64,000 nucleotides of DNA from Flavobacterium soyangense (GTDB taxonomy: Bacteria; Bacteroidota; Bacteroidia; Flavobacteriales; Flavobacteriaceae), in assembly GCF_015277675.1 (NCBI RefSeq), contig NZ_JADHEC010000005.1:1-64000 (forward strand). The letters run 5' to 3'. Below the pieces are notes generated by a model. That model saw only the letters and a list, made by a program, of their open reading frames with translations. It searched no databases and had not been told where the DNA came from. The position numbers and the translations under genes are program-made. Shown here piece after piece: positions 6,982 through 15,300 of the stretch. Position 1 is the first letter of the stretch. Each line of letters opens with the position of its first letter.

Positions 6982-9900
6982 ATGATTAATAAAATAACTT
7001 CCGTTTTATTTTCTACCCGATTGATGGCCATACTTTTTCTGACTTTTGCAACTGCAATGGCAACAGGGACTTTTATCGAAAGCAAATATAATACTGATAC
7101 TGCTCGAATATGGGTTTATAATGCCTGGTGGTTTGAAGGAATTATGCTCGTTTTTATGATTAATTTCATTGGAAACATCAAGCGTTATAATTTATTGAGA
7201 AAAGAAAAATGGGCAACACTTATGCTGCATTTGGCTTTTGTTTTCATCATTGCTGGAGCTTTTATCACTCGTTATGTAAGTTTTGAAGGAATGATGCCTA
7301 TTCGCGAAGGGAATACTGAAAATATATTTTATTCCGATAAAATGTACCTCACTCTTTTTGTGGACGGACAATATCAAGGCGAAATGAGACGCAGAACTTT
7401 CGAAAAACCTTTATTGCTTTCGCCGGTTACCAACAATGATTTCTGTATTTCGGACCAATTTGATAAAACCAAATTTAATGTAAAATACGAGAATTTTATT
7501 ATGGGAGCCAAAGAAGTCATCAAACCCGATGCAAAAGGCAGTTTATATCTTAAAATTGTAGAAGCCGGTGATGAAGGACGAGTAGAACATTTTCTGAAGG
7601 AAGGTGTGGTTCAAAATATTCACAATGTATTATTTTCATTGAATAAATTTACAGTAGGTGCCATAAATATTACCATAAATGATAGTATTTCAACCATTCA
7701 AACTCCATTTGAAGGACAGTTTATGCGAATGGCAGACAAATTGCAAGGCAAAGTTGCCAAAGATATTGTGCAACCTTTAATGATGCGTTCTTTGTACAGC
7801 ATTGGCGATATGAGAGTGGTTTTTCCAGAGCCCGCAGCGAAAGGAACTATTGGATATGACACCAAAAACGATTTTAGAGCCAAAGGCAATAATGATGCTT
7901 TGATAGTTAAATTATCTGCTGATGGACTAGAAAAAACAGTCACATTAATTGGAACGAAAGGAAGAACAGGAGAGTCTAAAACTGTGAAAATAGGAAATTT
8001 GGAATATACTTTTACTTACGGAAACAAAGTGTATACTTTGCCTTTCAGTATCAAATTGAATGACTTTATAGCTCAAAAATATCCTGGAACTGAGAAAAGT
8101 TTTTCTTCGTTTGAAAGTCAGGTTACTGTTCGAGATAAAGCAGATGTTTTTGATTATAAAATATATATGAATCATATTTTAGACCATAACGGGTATCGAT
8201 TTTTTCAATCTTCATTCGATCCGGACGAAAAAGGAACAGTATTGTCTGTAAATCACGATTATTGGGGAACCTTAGTAACTTATATTGGTTATTTTATGTT
8301 GTTTTTTGCCTTGATGGCCATTATGTTTACCAAGCATTCTCGCTTTGCTGATTTAAAACGAAAACTAGAAGTAGTGAAAAATAAAAAGGCGAATTTATTG
8401 ACAATTTTTGTTTTGTTTTTGAGTTTTGGTGCTTTCGCCCAAAATCACAACGGTCAGTTTTTTAGCGAAAAACAATTAGATTCTATTCTTGAAAAACGAA
8501 AAGTACCTGAAGCTCACGCAGCTAAATTTGCTAGATTAGTTGTTCAGGATGCTGGCGGAAGAATGAAGCCTATAAATACCTTCTCCTCTGAATTGTTGCG
8601 AAAAGTGAGTCACAAAGATACTTATAACGGAATGAATTCTGATCAGGTGTTTTTGTCAATGACACAAGGAGGGAATATTTGGGTTCAAATCCCAATGATT
8701 TACATAAAAGCAGGAAATGACAGTATTCGTAAGATAATTGGTATTGATGCTACAAAAAAATATGCTTCATTTATTGACTTTTTTGATAATACTGGTAATT
8801 ATAAATTATCACCTTATTTAGATGCGGCATATAAAAATGCAAATCCTAACCAATTTGAAATGGATTTTATCGAAACCGATAAAAAAGTGAATTTAATGGA
8901 AGCCGCTTTGAGCGGAAGCATTTTGAAAATTTTCCCGATTCCTGATGATGCCAATAACAAATGGGTTTCCTTTCCAGAATTGCAAAACGCTGGTTTAAAA
9001 GGAATGGCAGCAACCTATACCCAAAACATTCTTCAATTGTATTTCAGTGCTTTAGAAAAAGCATCTGTCAGTAATGATTATAAACAAGCTGACCAATTAT
9101 TAGAAAGCATCAACGGTTTTCAGAAAAAATATGGTGCCAAAGTAATGCCAAGCGAACAAAAAATAAATTCTGAAATACTATATAATAAATACGATGTTTT
9201 CCAGAAATTGCCTTATTGGTATCTATACGCATCAATGTTAATGTTGTTATTTACTATTCTTAAAATTTTTAAAGAAAGAAAAGTCTTTGATTATACAATA
9301 AACTCGATGCATATTGTTATCGGTTTACTTTTTGTTTTACACACCGTTGCTTTGATAGCTCGTTGGTATATTTCGGGACACGCGCCTTGGAGTAATGCCT
9401 ACGAATCCATTATTTATATAGCTTGGGCAACCATGTTTTTTGGATTGGCTTTTGACCGAAAATCCAAATTGACTGTGGCTTCATCTGCCTTTGTAACTGC
9501 GATGATGTTAATGGTTGCTACATGGAATTGGGTTGATCCTGAAATTGGCAATCTGCAACCTGTTTTGAATTCCTATTGGTTGATGATTCACGTGTCAATA
9601 ATCGTGGGGAGTTACGGACCGTTTGCCTTGGGAATGATTTTAGGAGTAGTTTCTTTGCTATTGATTTTGTTTACCAATGAAAAAAACAAAGAAAAAATGA
9701 AATTAAGTATAAAGGAAATATCATACATTAATGAGATGGCTTTGACCATTGGTTTGGTAATGCTGACTATCGGGAATTTCCTTGGAGGTCAATGGGCCAA
9801 CGAAAGTTGGGGTCGTTATTGGGGTTGGGATCCAAAAGAAACTTGGGCATTGATTAGTATTATGGTTTATGCTTTTGTGATTCACTCTCGATTTGTTCCT

Positions 9901-10116
9901 TCTTTAAGAGGAAAATGGGCTTTTAACCTGATGAGTATTTTTGCTTTTGTATCGATTTTGTTTACTTATTATGGAGTTAATTTCCATTTGGTAGGATTGC
10001 ATTCTTATGCCAGCGGCGAAGCTCATTCATTAGCTTGGATATGGGAATCATTAGGCGCAATCACATTTTTTGGAGCTATTACGTATCCAAAATACAGAAA
10101 ATATTATAAAAAATAA
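6982..10116 (+). CDS. ccsBA: Fused cytochrome c maturation protein CcsB (ResB)-CcsA, system II
   Basis: A 1044-residue membrane protein that exports heme and attaches it to apocytochromes c, joining both system II subunits in one chain. The N-terminal part (about 1-460) is ResB/Ccs1-like: helices near residues 10-30, 45-65 and 75-95, then a large periplasmic domain and a closing helix near 430-450. A second hydrophobic segment near 470 is followed by a periplasmic region. The C-terminal part (about 745-1044) is CcsA-like, with several helices and the tryptophan-rich heme-handling motif WGWDPKETWAL near residue 950. Such fusions are usual in Bacteroidota and epsilonproteobacteria. The client could be the cytochrome c encoded at 3362 among others. 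Confidence 0.93.
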   Translation: MINKITSVLFSTRLMAILFLTFATAMATGTFIESKYNTDTARIWVYNAWWFEGIMLVFMINFIGNIKRYNLLRKEKWATLMLHLAFVFIIAGAFITRYVSFEGMMPIREGNTENIFYSDKMYLTLFVDGQYQGEMRRRTFEKPLLLSPVTNNDFCISDQFDKTKFNVKYENFIMGAKEVIKPDAKGSLYLKIVEAGDEGRVEHFLKEGVVQNIHNVLFSLNKFTVGAINITINDSISTIQTPFEGQFMRMADKLQGKVAKDIVQPLMMRSLYSIGDMRVVFPEPAAKGTIGYDTKNDFRAKGNNDALIVKLSADGLEKTVTLIGTKGRTGESKTVKIGNLEYTFTYGNKVYTLPFSIKLNDFIAQKYPGTEKSFSSFESQVTVRDKADVFDYKIYMNHILDHNGYRFFQSSFDPDEKGTVLSVNHDYWGTLVTYIGYFMLFFALMAIMFTKHSRFADLKRKLEVVKNKKANLLTIFVLFLSFGAFAQNHNGQFFSEKQLDSILEKRKVPEAHAAKFARLVVQDAGGRMKPINTFSSELLRKVSHKDTYNGMNSDQVFLSMTQGGNIWVQIPMIYIKAGNDSIRKIIGIDATKKYASFIDFFDNTGNYKLSPYLDAAYKNANPNQFEMDFIETDKKVNLMEAALSGSILKIFPIPDDANNKWVSFPELQNAGLKGMAATYTQNILQLYFSALEKASVSNDYKQADQLLESINGFQKKYGAKVMPSEQKINSEILYNKYDVFQKLPYWYLYASMLMLLFTILKIFKERKVFDYTINSMHIVIGLLFVLHTVALIARWYISGHAPWSNAYESIIYIAWATMFFGLAFDRKSKLTVASSAFVTAMMLMVATWNWVDPEIGNLQPVLNSYWLMIHVSIIVGSYGPFALGMILGVVSLLLILFTNEKNKEKMKLSIKEISYINEMALTIGLVMLTIGNFLGGQWANESWGRYWGWDPKETWALISIMVYAFVIHSRFVPSLRGKWAFNLMSIFAFVSILFTYYGVNFHLVGLHSYASGEAHSLAWIWESLGAITFFGAITYPKYRKYYKK

Positions 10117-10136
10117 ACTCAATATATTTCTAATAC

Positions 10137-10169
10137 AAAAGGTTCAACTTTGCGGTTGAACCTTTTTTT
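10137..10169 (+). terminator. Rho-independent terminator of ccsBA
   Basis: A stem GGTTCAAC / GTTGAACC (10141-10148, 10155-10162), extended by A-T pairs on both sides, is followed by a run of seven T residues. Confidence 0.9.
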
Positions 10170-10312
10170 ATTTGTTTAATTGTGGAAATATTTTTTGATA
10201 ACGATTTTTATGAAGTTTTTTAAATTAATTCAATCAAATTGAATCGTTTAAAATCTAATAGCCAAAAATTTTTGTAAGTAGAAATCCTAGTTTAAAAACA
10301 AAGTAATTATTT

Positions 10313-11122
10313 TTAAATCATCCCTGCCATTTTTGCCATTTGTACCAATGCTGTTGTGTCTCGAACACCTAATTTATCAATCATTTTACTGCGGTGATTG
10401 CCAACGGTATTGACACTAATAAATAACTTTTTGGCTATTTCTTTGGTGTCAAAATCTTCCGCTATTAATTTTAAAATTTCTTTTTCTCTTGTTGACAATA
10501 AATCTTTATCAGAATACTGCTTGTCTAAAGAATGAAATGTATGAACATATTCGCTGTTTTCGCCATGAGAAATCCGTATCCAATACTCCCTAAAATTCTT
10601 TTTAAGAAGATGATTGATATTCTGCACATAATTGAAAGTATAATTAAATTTCCTGTCTTCATTGTAATGGATAGGGGAACCTTTAGAAAAAAGGCAGATA
10701 GGTTTACCATCCAAAAGCATATATCTGATGCCACAATGAAATATTTGTATATTCATTCTTTGCTTAAAAGGAATATTCTCTAAAACTTCAGTTAACCACT
10801 TCACTGAATCTGAAAAAAAAAGTAAATACTCTTTTTCAAGTAGGCTCATTATCTGGACCATTCGTTCCGCTTGAGGCACTTCTGGAAGTTCGCCCCAAAA
10901 TTCTTTTTCTCCTACTTCTAGAACAGGGGTGTAGTTAAGGTGATCAAATATTCCAATAACGGCATCTGTGCCTTTTATTCCGTTAAGTAACAGATTTGCT
11001 TCTTCTCTAAATCGCTCTACTTCTCCAATGGTATCGTCTATGAAAAACGATGTCGACATAGCTACAATCTTTTTATACAGAAAATCTGCATCCTGCATCT
11101 TTCTCAAACTATTTTCCTGCAT
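10313..11122 (-). CDS. LuxR-family response regulator-like transcription factor with N-terminal sensory region
   Basis: A DNA-binding regulator with a typical LuxR/GerE helix-turn-helix at its C-terminus: STREKEILKLIAEDFDTKEIA...NTVGNHRSKMIDKLGV in the last 65 or so residues. The N-terminal 200 residues look PAS-like in length and composition but carry no receiver-domain aspartate pocket, so direct ligand sensing is more likely than phosphorylation (inference). The start is uncertain: an in-frame ATG at 11248 would add 42 residues rich in basic and aromatic residues that do not look like part of the domain, and a GTG at 11152 is also possible. It is transcribed away from the sigma gene at 11423. 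Confidence 0.8.
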   Translation of the reverse strand: MQENSLRKMQDADFLYKKIVAMSTSFFIDDTIGEVERFREEANLLLNGIKGTDAVIGIFDHLNYTPVLEVGEKEFWGELPEVPQAERMVQIMSLLEKEYLLFFSDSVKWLTEVLENIPFKQRMNIQIFHCGIRYMLLDGKPICLFSKGSPIHYNEDRKFNYTFNYVQNINHLLKKNFREYWIRISHGENSEYVHTFHSLDKQYSDKDLLSTREKEILKLIAEDFDTKEIAKKLFISVNTVGNHRSKMIDKLGVRDTTALVQMAKMAGMI

Positions 11123-11333
11123 ATCTAATTTTTGTAAGTTTTCTTCTTTCACAATGTTTATCTCAGCAAATATAATCCAATAATAGGACTGAATGCGCAA
11201 AAAAAATTTATGCTTTATGAAGACCAAATGCACTTTATAATAGAACATTGTGATTTATAAGGAACATATTTTTTTTTATAAAATGCTAATATAGTGGATT
11301 TTAGTTTCTATTTTTTAATAAAGTCTTAAAAAA

Positions 11334-11345
11334 TGATGATTATCA
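11334..11345. promoter_or_regulatory. FNR/CRP-like palindrome between the LuxR gene and the first ECF sigma gene
   Basis: TGAT-GATT-ATCA has the same TGAT-N4-ATCA layout as the site at 293-304. It lies about 80 bases upstream of the sigma factor start at 11423. A regulatory role is inferred from position and symmetry only. Confidence 0.3.
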
Positions 11346-11422
11346 CTATTTCCAGAGCTAATGGCTAAACCTAGTTTTACACCATGAAACAAACCAACTA
11401 AAAACTAGCAAACACTCGCATT

Positions 11423-12043
11423 ATGATAGCAACAACTACTTATTCAAAACGGCAAGTCATACCGGCATTTTTCATTAATAATGCTAAACTTGTTGACCCA
11501 AAAAACGATAGTGCTTTACTTGTAAAGTTGGTTCAATCAAAAAGTGAAAGAGGTTTCCACACCTTATACAACAAATATTGTGGTGCTCTTTATGGTGTAA
11601 TTATAAAACTTGTTAAACGAACAGATGTTGCTGATGATTTATTGCAGGATACTTTTGTAAAAATATGGAAAAACATTGACACTTTTGACAGCTCAAAAGG
11701 AACAATATATACCTGGATGTTAAATATTGCCAGAAATCATGCTGTTGATTATCTACGTTCATCTACTTATCGAAAACAATTGCTTCAAGTAGAAATTGAT
11801 TTGTTTTCTCATTGTACAGATAGTATAGGAAATACTGTTTCAAATAGTTGTCCAATAGAGTTTAAAGATTTCAAGAACAAGGCATTGCAATTAGATCCAA
11901 AATATACTGAGGTCATTGATTTGATTTACTTTTATGGCTGGACACAGGAGCAAACTGCCGAAATTCTCAAATTACCTTTGGGAACAATAAAAACAAGGGC
12001 AAGAAAAGGACTTAGTTTGTTAAAAATGCTTTATCAACAATAG
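11423..12043 (+). CDS. ECF-type RNA polymerase sigma factor
   Basis: A 206-residue sigma-70 family factor with region 2 (DVADDLLQDTFVKIWKNI near residues 72-90, then TWMLNIARNHAVDYLRS near 110-126) and region 4 (EVIDLIYFYGWTQEQTAEIL...GTIKTRARKG near 166-200). There is an N-terminal extension of about 30 residues before region 2 compared with the sigma at 13207-13737. It lies 77 bases upstream of a very short anti-sigma-like gene, the probable partner. ECF factors bind core polymerase to transcribe a small regulon in response to an envelope or stress signal; the signal is unknown here. Confidence 0.92.
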   Translation: MIATTTYSKRQVIPAFFINNAKLVDPKNDSALLVKLVQSKSERGFHTLYNKYCGALYGVIIKLVKRTDVADDLLQDTFVKIWKNIDTFDSSKGTIYTWMLNIARNHAVDYLRSSTYRKQLLQVEIDLFSHCTDSIGNTVSNSCPIEFKDFKNKALQLDPKYTEVIDLIYFYGWTQEQTAEILKLPLGTIKTRARKGLSLLKMLYQQ

Positions 12044-12120
12044 AGTATAAAATAATATAACCATTCTTTTAATGCCGTTACTTGTAAAGTAATTCAACTA
12101 TAAAAACATAAAATAAACAA

Positions 12121-12363
12121 ATGAATATAGGGGATTATATCACAAGTGGGATTTTGCAAGATTATTGCCTCGGATTGCTTACAGTTGAAGAAGAAAGAAA
12201 AGTAGAAACCATGTGTCACGATTATCCAGTTGTTGCAAAAGAACTGCATTTATTGCTACAAACACTTGATAAATACGTGGAAAACGATACTATTTCAAGT
12301 CGAGATGAATTCCGAATGAAAGTATGGGAAGCTGTGAAAAAATTATGGAAAGAGAATCCTTAG
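12121..12363 (+). CDS. Miniature anti-sigma-like protein (N-terminal domain only)
   Basis: An 80-residue protein whose first 50 residues resemble the N-terminus of the full-length anti-sigma factor encoded at 12419-13207 (both start with an M-[ND]-I-x-x-Y-I-x-S-G-I-L pattern followed by Y-x-x-G-L-L and a glutamate-rich helix). It lacks the transmembrane helix and extracytoplasmic RskA domain. It would be a soluble cytoplasmic protein. Either it is a functional minimal anti-sigma domain for the sigma at 11423, or a truncated remnant. The complete reading frame and its place directly after a sigma gene favour function (inference). Confidence 0.72.
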   Translation: MNIGDYITSGILQDYCLGLLTVEEERKVETMCHDYPVVAKELHLLLQTLDKYVENDTISSRDEFRMKVWEAVKKLWKENP

Positions 12364-12374
12364 TTATATTAAAA

Positions 12375-12399
12375 CTTCCAGCCTTTTAAAGGCCAGAAG
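12375..12399. terminator. Hairpin between the convergent sigma/anti-sigma pairs
   Basis: CTTC-CA-GCCTTT-T-AAAGGC-CA-GAAG forms a stem with an internal CA/CA mismatch. There is no proper T-run on either strand, so termination is only a possibility. It lies in the 55-base gap between the two converging stop codons. Confidence 0.35.
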
Positions 12400-12418
12400 A
12401 TTTAATTAAAAAAACAAT

Positions 12419-13207
12419 TTACACTTTACCTAAAGCATATAATTGTTCCATTGTAGGCGTTTTACTTCCACCAGCAGGTTCAAGAGTAATCCCAAAAGCT
12501 TCTGCATCGCCAGTTTTCTCTACAGCAAATATTTTTTCTTTATTGGCACTAAAGTCAGACAATAATCCAATGCTTGTAGGCGTCAGTTGAGGAAGTAATT
12601 TTAAAGACCAAATTTGGTACACCATTCCTTTTGGTGGTTCAGGCAAACCGGCAGCATCTACATAAACCACTTCCGTCTCTTTATTCCAATAAATTTTGGC
12701 AGATGATTTAGGAGAAACAGCTTGACCACTAAGGTTGATTACCGCATTTTTTTCATCACGAATAACTGTCAAAGCGGTTAATGTTTGTTTGTTTTTTAGT
12801 TTTAAGCCCACAACAGTTTCTTGAAGATTTGTTTTTTCTTTTTGGGCAGTTAATACCTGATTTTGGGTATTATTCAATTGAGTATATTGATAACCAATAC
12901 CAAGCAAAAGCGCCACAGCAGCTGCCCATCCCACATATTGAGACCAATTATTTTGTGGTTTAATTTCAATTACTTTTGAATATTTAAAATCTAATTTAGC
13001 TTTTATTTTTTCAAAATTATCGGCAGATAAAAACGGAGAAAAACTTGTCGATAAATTAACAATTGCTTTTTCAATTGAAATGATTTCGTTTTCAATTTCC
13101 CTGTGTTTTTTTGCCATTTGGCTTACTTCTATATTTTCGGCTTCAGAAAGCAAACCATAGACATAGAGTTCTAAAATTCCGCTTTCTATATATTGTTTTA
13201 TATCCAT
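12419..13207 (-). CDS. Membrane-bound anti-sigma factor (RskA-like)
   Basis: A 262-residue anti-sigma factor. It has an N-terminal cytoplasmic sigma-binding region (1-90), one transmembrane helix (about 93-110, WAAAVALLLGIGY), a short coiled coil (about 112-140) and a C-terminal RskA-type beta domain (about 165-262, with KIYWNKETEVVYVDAAGLP and YQIWSL). Its start codon overlaps the stop of the sigma gene in a TAATG junction, giving translational coupling and near-equal amounts. By family precedent it holds the partner sigma at the membrane until a signal causes release, often through regulated proteolysis. Confidence 0.9.
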   Translation of the reverse strand: MDIKQYIESGILELYVYGLLSEAENIEVSQMAKKHREIENEIISIEKAIVNLSTSFSPFLSADNFEKIKAKLDFKYSKVIEIKPQNNWSQYVGWAAAVALLLGIGYQYTQLNNTQNQVLTAQKEKTNLQETVVGLKLKNKQTLTALTVIRDEKNAVINLSGQAVSPKSSAKIYWNKETEVVYVDAAGLPEPPKGMVYQIWSLKLLPQLTPTSIGLLSDFSANKEKIFAVEKTGDAEAFGITLEPAGGSKTPTMEQLYALGKV

Positions 13208-13737
13208 TATACTTTTAAATAAGTTCTTAAATCATTGATGCAATTTCTGTTTTGTGTTTTGACGGTTCCTAGCGGAATGGCAAGTTCGTCAGATGCTTCC
13301 TGTTGTGTATAGCCTTGAAAGAATAGCAATTCGATAATTTCAATGCACTTTGGTTTTAATTTTTTTACAAATTCTAGAATACCAATGGTGTCGATTCTAT
13401 TGGTTAGTTTATTACTGTCGTCCACTAGATGTACAAAATTATCAGCTGATAGATTTTTTTGGCTATTATTATATCCTTTAGATCTTAGTTTATCTATTGC
13501 AGTGTTTCTGGCAATATTCAACATCCAAGTGTAAAACCTTCCTTTACTCTCGGAATAACCGTCAATGCTTTTCCAGATTTTTACAAATACTTCCTGTAAA
13601 GTGTCTTCTGCATCTTCCGTTTCTTTTAAAAGATTGGATATTACCGAAAATAAACTTTTTGAATACATATCATACATGATAGTAAATGCCCTTTCATCCT
13701 TTTTGAGCATTAACGGAATTAATTCTTCTTGTGTCAT
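13207..13737 (-). CDS. ECF-type RNA polymerase sigma factor, partner of the RskA-like anti-sigma
   Basis: A 176-residue sigma-70 family factor with region 2 (DAEDTLQEVFVKIWKSI, then TWMLNIARNTAIDKLRSKG) and region 4 (CIEIIELLFFQGYTQQEASDELAIPLGTVKTQNR). The closely similar TWMLNIARN...D.LRS segment shows it is a relative of the sigma at 11423. It is coupled to its anti-sigma by a one-base stop/start overlap. Its promoter pattern at 13767-13791 is shared with the divergent DUF4331 operon, which suggests self-regulation and control of that operon (inference). Confidence 0.93.
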   Translation of the reverse strand: MTQEELIPLMLKKDERAFTIMYDMYSKSLFSVISNLLKETEDAEDTLQEVFVKIWKSIDGYSESKGRFYTWMLNIARNTAIDKLRSKGYNNSQKNLSADNFVHLVDDSNKLTNRIDTIGILEFVKKLKPKCIEIIELLFFQGYTQQEASDELAIPLGTVKTQNRNCINDLRTYLKV

Positions 13738-13766
13738 TGTTTTTGTTTTTTGTTCTTATGAACATA

Positions 13767-13791
13767 TACGTATGAATTCAATTTTTGGTTT
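13767..13791 (-). promoter_or_regulatory. Candidate ECF promoter of the sigma/anti-sigma operon
   Basis: On the minus strand AAACC (13791-13787), a 16-base spacer beginning AAAA, and CGTA (13770-13767) give a typical ECF layout, with an expected transcript start about 20-25 bases before the sigma ATG. The same pattern occurs on the opposite strand at 13923-13947. The similarity is seen in the sequence; promoter function is inferred. Confidence 0.5.
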
Positions 13792-13922
13792 TTATAAAGG
13801 TAATTTTTTTTAAAACTAATTAATTTCAATTCTAAAATAAAAATAAAGTTAAAAAATATATTTTATAAATACCTGTAAATCAATTAATTAAATTTATTTT
13901 TTATTTTTTTTGTCTTTTTTTA

Positions 13923-13947
13923 AATCCAAAACCAATCCGTTCTCGTA
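13923..13947 (+). promoter_or_regulatory. Candidate ECF promoter of the DUF4331 / TonB operon
   Basis: AATCC (13923-13927), a 16-base spacer beginning AAAA, then CGTA (13944-13947). Spacing is identical to the element in front of the divergent sigma gene. The expected start of transcription lies roughly 25 bases before the DUF4331 ATG at 13980. No TAnnTTTG element is seen here, which fits use of an alternative sigma. Confidence 0.5.
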
Positions 13948-13979
13948 AATCTATTTTTAACCTTTTAAATTAAATAACA

Positions 13980-14630
13980 ATGAAAAAAACAAAAATTGTA
14001 TTAGGTCTGTCGCTGGTGGCGATTTCAGGTCTAGTTTTTATGGCAGCGGATCACGCAGATGCTCCAGCTGTAACAGGTAATGCTTCAGACATTACAGATG
14101 TATATGCTTTTCAAGGGCAAGATACAAACAATATGGTATTTGTAGTAAATACTCAAGGATTACTGACACCGGCTGCAACTGCAGGTGCAACGTTTAACGA
14201 AAATGTGTTGCAAGAGATTAACATTGACACTAATGGTGATAATGTAGAGGATCTAGTTATTCAAGCTATTAGAAAAAATGACAAAATGTATTTCTTTGGT
14301 CCAGTTGCTCCTGGAACTACAGGTGTTACGAGTACTGTAAAAACAGATGCTGTCGCTGGAAATGTTGAGATTTCTAAATACGGAAGTGCTCCAATTATTG
14401 GTACTTCAAACGGTATGAAGTTTTTTGCTGGCCCAAGAGATGATCCATTCTTTTTTGATTTAAATCAATTCAAGCATATTCTTGCTGGAGAAGCATCAGG
14501 TTTTAACAATCCTGGAACTGACACATTTGGTGGTACAAACGTACTTTCTACTATAATTGAAGTTCCGAAATCTTTATTGGGTTCTTCTTCTACTATAAAC
14601 GTTTGGGCTGAAACTAAGAAAAAACAATAA
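13980..14630 (+). CDS. DUF4331 protein, N-terminal half
   Basis: A 216-residue secreted protein with a signal peptide (about 1-22) and the characteristic start of DUF4331 (ADHADAPAV..ASDITDVYAF at residues 23-45). Conserved parts continue to FFAGPRDDPFFFDLNQF near residue 143-159 and VLSTIIEVPKSLL near 183. From family knowledge, full DUF4331 proteins are roughly twice this length and continue with a segment that here is encoded by separate downstream genes. It ends cleanly in KKKQ, so this is a stable split rather than an obvious frameshift. First gene of an operon ending in a TonB-dependent receptor. DUF4331 function is unknown. Confidence 0.88.
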   Translation: MKKTKIVLGLSLVAISGLVFMAADHADAPAVTGNASDITDVYAFQGQDTNNMVFVVNTQGLLTPAATAGATFNENVLQEINIDTNGDNVEDLVIQAIRKNDKMYFFGPVAPGTTGVTSTVKTDAVAGNVEISKYGSAPIIGTSNGMKFFAGPRDDPFFFDLNQFKHILAGEASGFNNPGTDTFGGTNVLSTIIEVPKSLLGSSSTINVWAETKKKQ

Positions 14631-14653
14631 TTAATTATTTAAATCTTAAAATC

Positions 14654-15229
14654 ATGAGAACAAATAAATTTAGAATAGTAGTATTGTCTCTCTTCAGTTT
14701 TTCTTTAGCGTTTGTAAGCTGCAGTAAAGACGAAAATAGCGCTAATGAAACTAGTGCTATTAGTGCAAATAAATTTGGAGTTAATTTTTCAGGAACTTTT
14801 GTACAGCAAGATCAAATGGCAAGACCAGCGATAAACACCGTCTTTATTAAATCTGGTGCTCCAAAAGATGCTTTTAATGCGGCGATTCCGTCTGAAATGG
14901 GTACAGCTTATCGATCTATTTTTGAATCTAGATTATTGGCTTTAAATCCTGGATATACCACAAACGCTTTAGGGTTAACGGCTTCGCAATTTACAGGTAT
15001 TTTATCAACTGATGTATTAAATGTGAGTAAAACCGCTCCAACAACTTTCTTTGACGGAACGAATGTTCTTACAGGAAGAGCACTTGCCGATGATGTAATT
15101 GATACGGAATTGTTGTTGATTTTTGGTGGACCTACCGGTGCTTCAAATCCTACGTTAACATCGGATAATGTCAATGCAAATGATAAAGCATTTTCTAATA
15201 AATTCCCTTATTTGGCTTCGGCTTGGTAA
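14654..15229 (+). CDS. DUF4331-type lipoprotein, C-terminal-half homologue, copy 1
   Basis: A 191-residue lipoprotein: signal peptide with lipobox ending in FVSC (Cys at about residue 23), a short serine/asparagine-rich linker, then a domain with QQDQMARPAINTVFI, GAPKDAFNAAIPS, TFFDGTNVLTGRALADDVIDTELLLIFGGP and a C-terminal LASAW. These motifs belong to the second half of full-length DUF4331 proteins. It starts 24 bases after the N-terminal-half gene. Roughly four fifths identical by eye to the next gene, so the two arose by tandem duplication. Likely anchored in the outer membrane and assembling with the first half (inference). Confidence 0.85.
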   Translation: MRTNKFRIVVLSLFSFSLAFVSCSKDENSANETSAISANKFGVNFSGTFVQQDQMARPAINTVFIKSGAPKDAFNAAIPSEMGTAYRSIFESRLLALNPGYTTNALGLTASQFTGILSTDVLNVSKTAPTTFFDGTNVLTGRALADDVIDTELLLIFGGPTGASNPTLTSDNVNANDKAFSNKFPYLASAW

Positions 15230-15239
15230 AAAAAATAGA

Positions 15240-15270
15240 AATCAGGGCGTATGAATTATGCGCTCTGATT
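15240..15270 (+). terminator. Intercistronic hairpin, copy 1
   Basis: AATCAGGGCG (15240-15249) pairs with CGCTCTGATT (15261-15270) with one G-U pair and an 11-base loop; few T residues follow. A related hairpin follows the next gene, so the duplication included it. It may act as a partial terminator or an mRNA-stabilising structure. Confidence 0.55.
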
Positions 15271-15300
15271 TAATTCTTTAAATATAATAAATATAAAATA

